This document shows positions 39,801-40,708 of a stretch of 40,708 bases of DNA, one piece after another. The stretch lies in NCBI GenBank assembly GCA_023443315.1, contig JAEZVA010000024.1, positions 1 to 40,708 of the forward strand. Reading direction: 5' to 3'. Positions within the stretch are counted from its first letter, which is position 1. Each line of letters opens with the position of its first letter. The position numbers were made by a program, and so were the translations under genes. Under the pieces are notes generated by a model. It was given only the letters and a program-made list of their open reading frames with translations. It was not told where the DNA came from and did not search any database. Source of the DNA: Bacillota bacterium. GTDB taxonomy: Bacteria; Bacillota; Clostridia; Oscillospirales; Ruminococcaceae.

Positions 39801-40708
39801 AGAGTATCAGGCTACCGCGCACCGCTACACAGAAGAGCTGTTTGGCGCAGACCATGTATTCAAAGCGGGTACCATCGCCACAGTTGCGGATAAAACCGCT
39901 TTTGGCTATGTGAAGAAATATCTGGAGGAGCACGGAAAAACCGTACACCGCGCCGAGATGAACCGTCTGATTCAAGGCTTGCTCGGGGTCAAACGCACCA
40001 CGGGTCAGCATCCGGGCGGAATGGTTGTTGTGCCAGCCGAGTATGATGTCACCGACTTTACGCCCATCCAGCACCCTGCTGACCAAAAGGATAAGGGCGT
40101 TACCACAACCCATTTTGACTTTCACTCACTGCACGACACCATCCTTAAGCTCGATATTCTGGGGCATGATGTTCCCACTCTGTACAAGCATCTGGAGCTA
40201 CTAACGGGTGTCAGCATGAACGATGTACCCACGAGCGCACCCGAGGTAATCAGCTTGTTTACCTCCACCGAAGCGCTGGGCGTTACGCCCGATGAGATTG
40301 GCTGCCAGACCGGCTCGCTTGCCATCCCCGAGATGGGCACGGAGTTTGTTCGTGGACTGCTGATCGACGCACAACCCAAAACCTTTTCCGACCTGTTGCA
40401 GATATCGGGTCTTTCCCACGGCACCGACGTATGGCTTGGCAATGCCCAGGAGCTAATTAAAAACAAAACCTGCACCATCTCGGAGGTTATTGGTACGCGT
40501 GACTCGATTATGTCTTACTTAATTTATAAGGGGGTCGACAAGAAACTTGCCTTTAAAATAATGGAGTGCACCCGTAAAGGAAAGGCACAAAAGGAGTTTA
40601 CCCCCGAGATTATACAAACGCTGCTTGACCATAATGTCCCGCAGTGGTATATCGACAGCTGTTTAAAGATTAAGTATATGTTCCCGAAAGCGCACGCCTG
40701 CGCCTATG
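36829..40708 (+). CDS. polC: DNA polymerase III alpha subunit PolC (3' end cut by window edge)
   Basis: The frame is open for 1,293 codons to the window edge; full PolC is about 1,430-1,450 residues, so roughly the last tenth is missing. From N to C: an N-terminal domain and variable linker; an OB fold ('VLVWGDIIAINRKE', about residue 253); PHP ('RVELHCHTNMSAVDG', about 350); an embedded DEDDh exonuclease ('IVFDVETTG', 'VAHNAAFDTG', 'HHRACDDAAV'); a zinc motif near 930 ('VCPCCKH', 'DCPVCG'); and catalytic Asp residues in 'APDIDLNFSGEYQ' near 984. It is the replicative polymerase of low-GC Gram-positives. ATG 36829 is chosen; an overlapping short frame from ATG 36819 stops quickly. Confidence 0.97.
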   Translation, partial: MIRTFGSLFAATIGKEGIPSPLYDGVVQHLDINKERATLVVTVRLSATVSKKELWALEDKLAHKMQLTSVSIQPQYDAVLLSAEYFPEFVCTLRRMGKIVNGFLDNATVTLDDKTMTITLCQGGKKLLTQTGFEHALAMLMQKEFSATREIVFDGVCEISGEQAVPTAQPTEIKKELSTDTTAPWESPIPQEKNEPRTKESPRKRESTAQSNCGLLYEGLPIIAGSVKVLFGKAINELPMPLSEVTSESGKVLVWGDIIAINRKETRDGEKYIYAIDFTDYTDSNTLKLICNKKRESAKIEKLDELKTGMTILVRGDASYDTFDKEVSIRVFDISTAQKAKRSDTAEKKRVELHCHTNMSAVDGMTAPKDLIMCAYKWGHKAIAITDHGVVQAYPEVMNTVNDIRKGGGEFKAIYGIEAYLVPDSINAVSGEHSASFDEKTIVFDVETTGFSMYSDRMIEIGAVKLVGGEIVDTFSTFINPKRPISAKITELTSITNDMVKDAPLEKEAMDAFIAFCGDAKVLVAHNAAFDTGFIDAAAARYGMKMNYTSVDTVPIARALLPQLSNHKLDTVAKALELSKFQHHRACDDAAVLAKIYLKFVEMLRSQQGVTAIEQVNSGLSVSDYKKLPAYHAIILVKEKAGLKNLYKLVSLAHIDHFYKKPRILKSELTKYREGLIVGTACEAGELYRAMLERKSENDLLELASYYDYLEIQPIANNAHLVRSERVWDNEQLKDYNKQIVALSDRLGKPCVATCDVHFLNESDADFRRILLSGQGFSDAENQPPLYLRTTDEMLAEFSYLGEEKAYEVVVENTVKIADMIADDIRPIPEGTFTPSIEGSEEELQRLTWGRVHEIYGDNPPEVVSTRLERELTSIIKHGFAVLYMISQKLVFKSESDGYLVGSRGSVGSSFVATMAGISEVNPLPAHYVCPCCKHSEFFLDGSVASGYDLPQKDCPVCGTRYRQDGHDIPFETFLGFDGDKAPDIDLNFSGEYQATAHRYTEELFGADHVFKAGTIATVADKTAFGYVKKYLEEHGKTVHRAEMNRLIQGLLGVKRTTGQHPGGMVVVPAEYDVTDFTPIQHPADQKDKGVTTTHFDFHSLHDTILKLDILGHDVPTLYKHLELLTGVSMNDVPTSAPEVISLFTSTEALGVTPDEIGCQTGSLAIPEMGTEFVRGLLIDAQPKTFSDLLQISGLSHGTDVWLGNAQELIKNKTCTISEVIGTRDSIMSYLIYKGVDKKLAFKIMECTRKGKAQKEFTPEIIQTLLDHNVPQWYIDSCLKIKYMFPKAHACAY

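Overview
The window comes from an endospore-forming, low-to-mid GC Clostridia genome, most likely a relative of the Oscillospiraceae/Ruminococcaceae (the lineage is an inference). Supporting genes are PolC-type DNA polymerase III, a complete GerA-type germinant receptor, SpoIIIE/FtsK, a TepA-YlzJ pair, Rex, and the pyrH-frr-uppS-cdsA-dxr-rseP-ispG-polC order typical of Firmicutes. Starts other than ATG (TTG, GTG, perhaps ATT) are common. I see no rRNA, tRNA, CRISPR array, phage or insertion sequence.

Layout. 1-2438: an EamA-type exporter cut by the left edge, divergent from a MocR/PdxR-type regulator, with overlapping promoters. 2537-5202: an FAD-dependent oxidoreductase and a GT4 glycosyltransferase, both minus strand. 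5617-6711: a tandem PRK06851-like ATPase relative in which both P-loops look degenerate. 7008-8022: a double DUF1540 protein and a small Usp-like protein. 8327-12351: an aconitase-isocitrate dehydrogenase-Rex operon with a strong promoter, a Rex-box match over its -35, and a closing terminator. 12387-12881: a GNAT acetyltransferase. 13027-18990: a plus-strand cluster tepA-ylzJ-uppP-spoIIIE-MBL hydrolase-DUF3006 ending in a terminator. 19031-21955: a NERD protein and an NAD-salvage pair (nicotinamidase and nicotinate phosphoribosyltransferase). 21973-25792: a germinant receptor split into a gerA-gerC unit on the minus strand and a divergent gerB preceded by an exact sigma-G consensus match. 25873-28484: an Lrp regulator with a LysE exporter, an HD protein and a CmpB-like membrane protein. 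28551-30141: a thiamine transporter S component under a TPP riboswitch with promoter and terminator, and endonuclease III. 30271-40708: the pyrH-to-polC cluster, with polC running off the right edge.

Functional links. Rex senses NADH/NAD+, and here it is encoded with the oxidative TCA branch enzymes and probably regulates that operon and itself. UppS makes undecaprenyl diphosphate, UppP dephosphorylates it, and Dxr and IspG supply the MEP-pathway isoprenoid precursors, so lipid-carrier genes appear in two clusters. SpoIIIE, TepA and the Ger receptor tie the window to sporulation and germination.

I found no obviously new multi-gene system. The points most worth following are the Rex circuit, the doubly degenerate PRK06851-like protein, the split germinant receptor with its Gln-rich insert, the apparent ATT start of uppS, and several unexplained inverted repeats.
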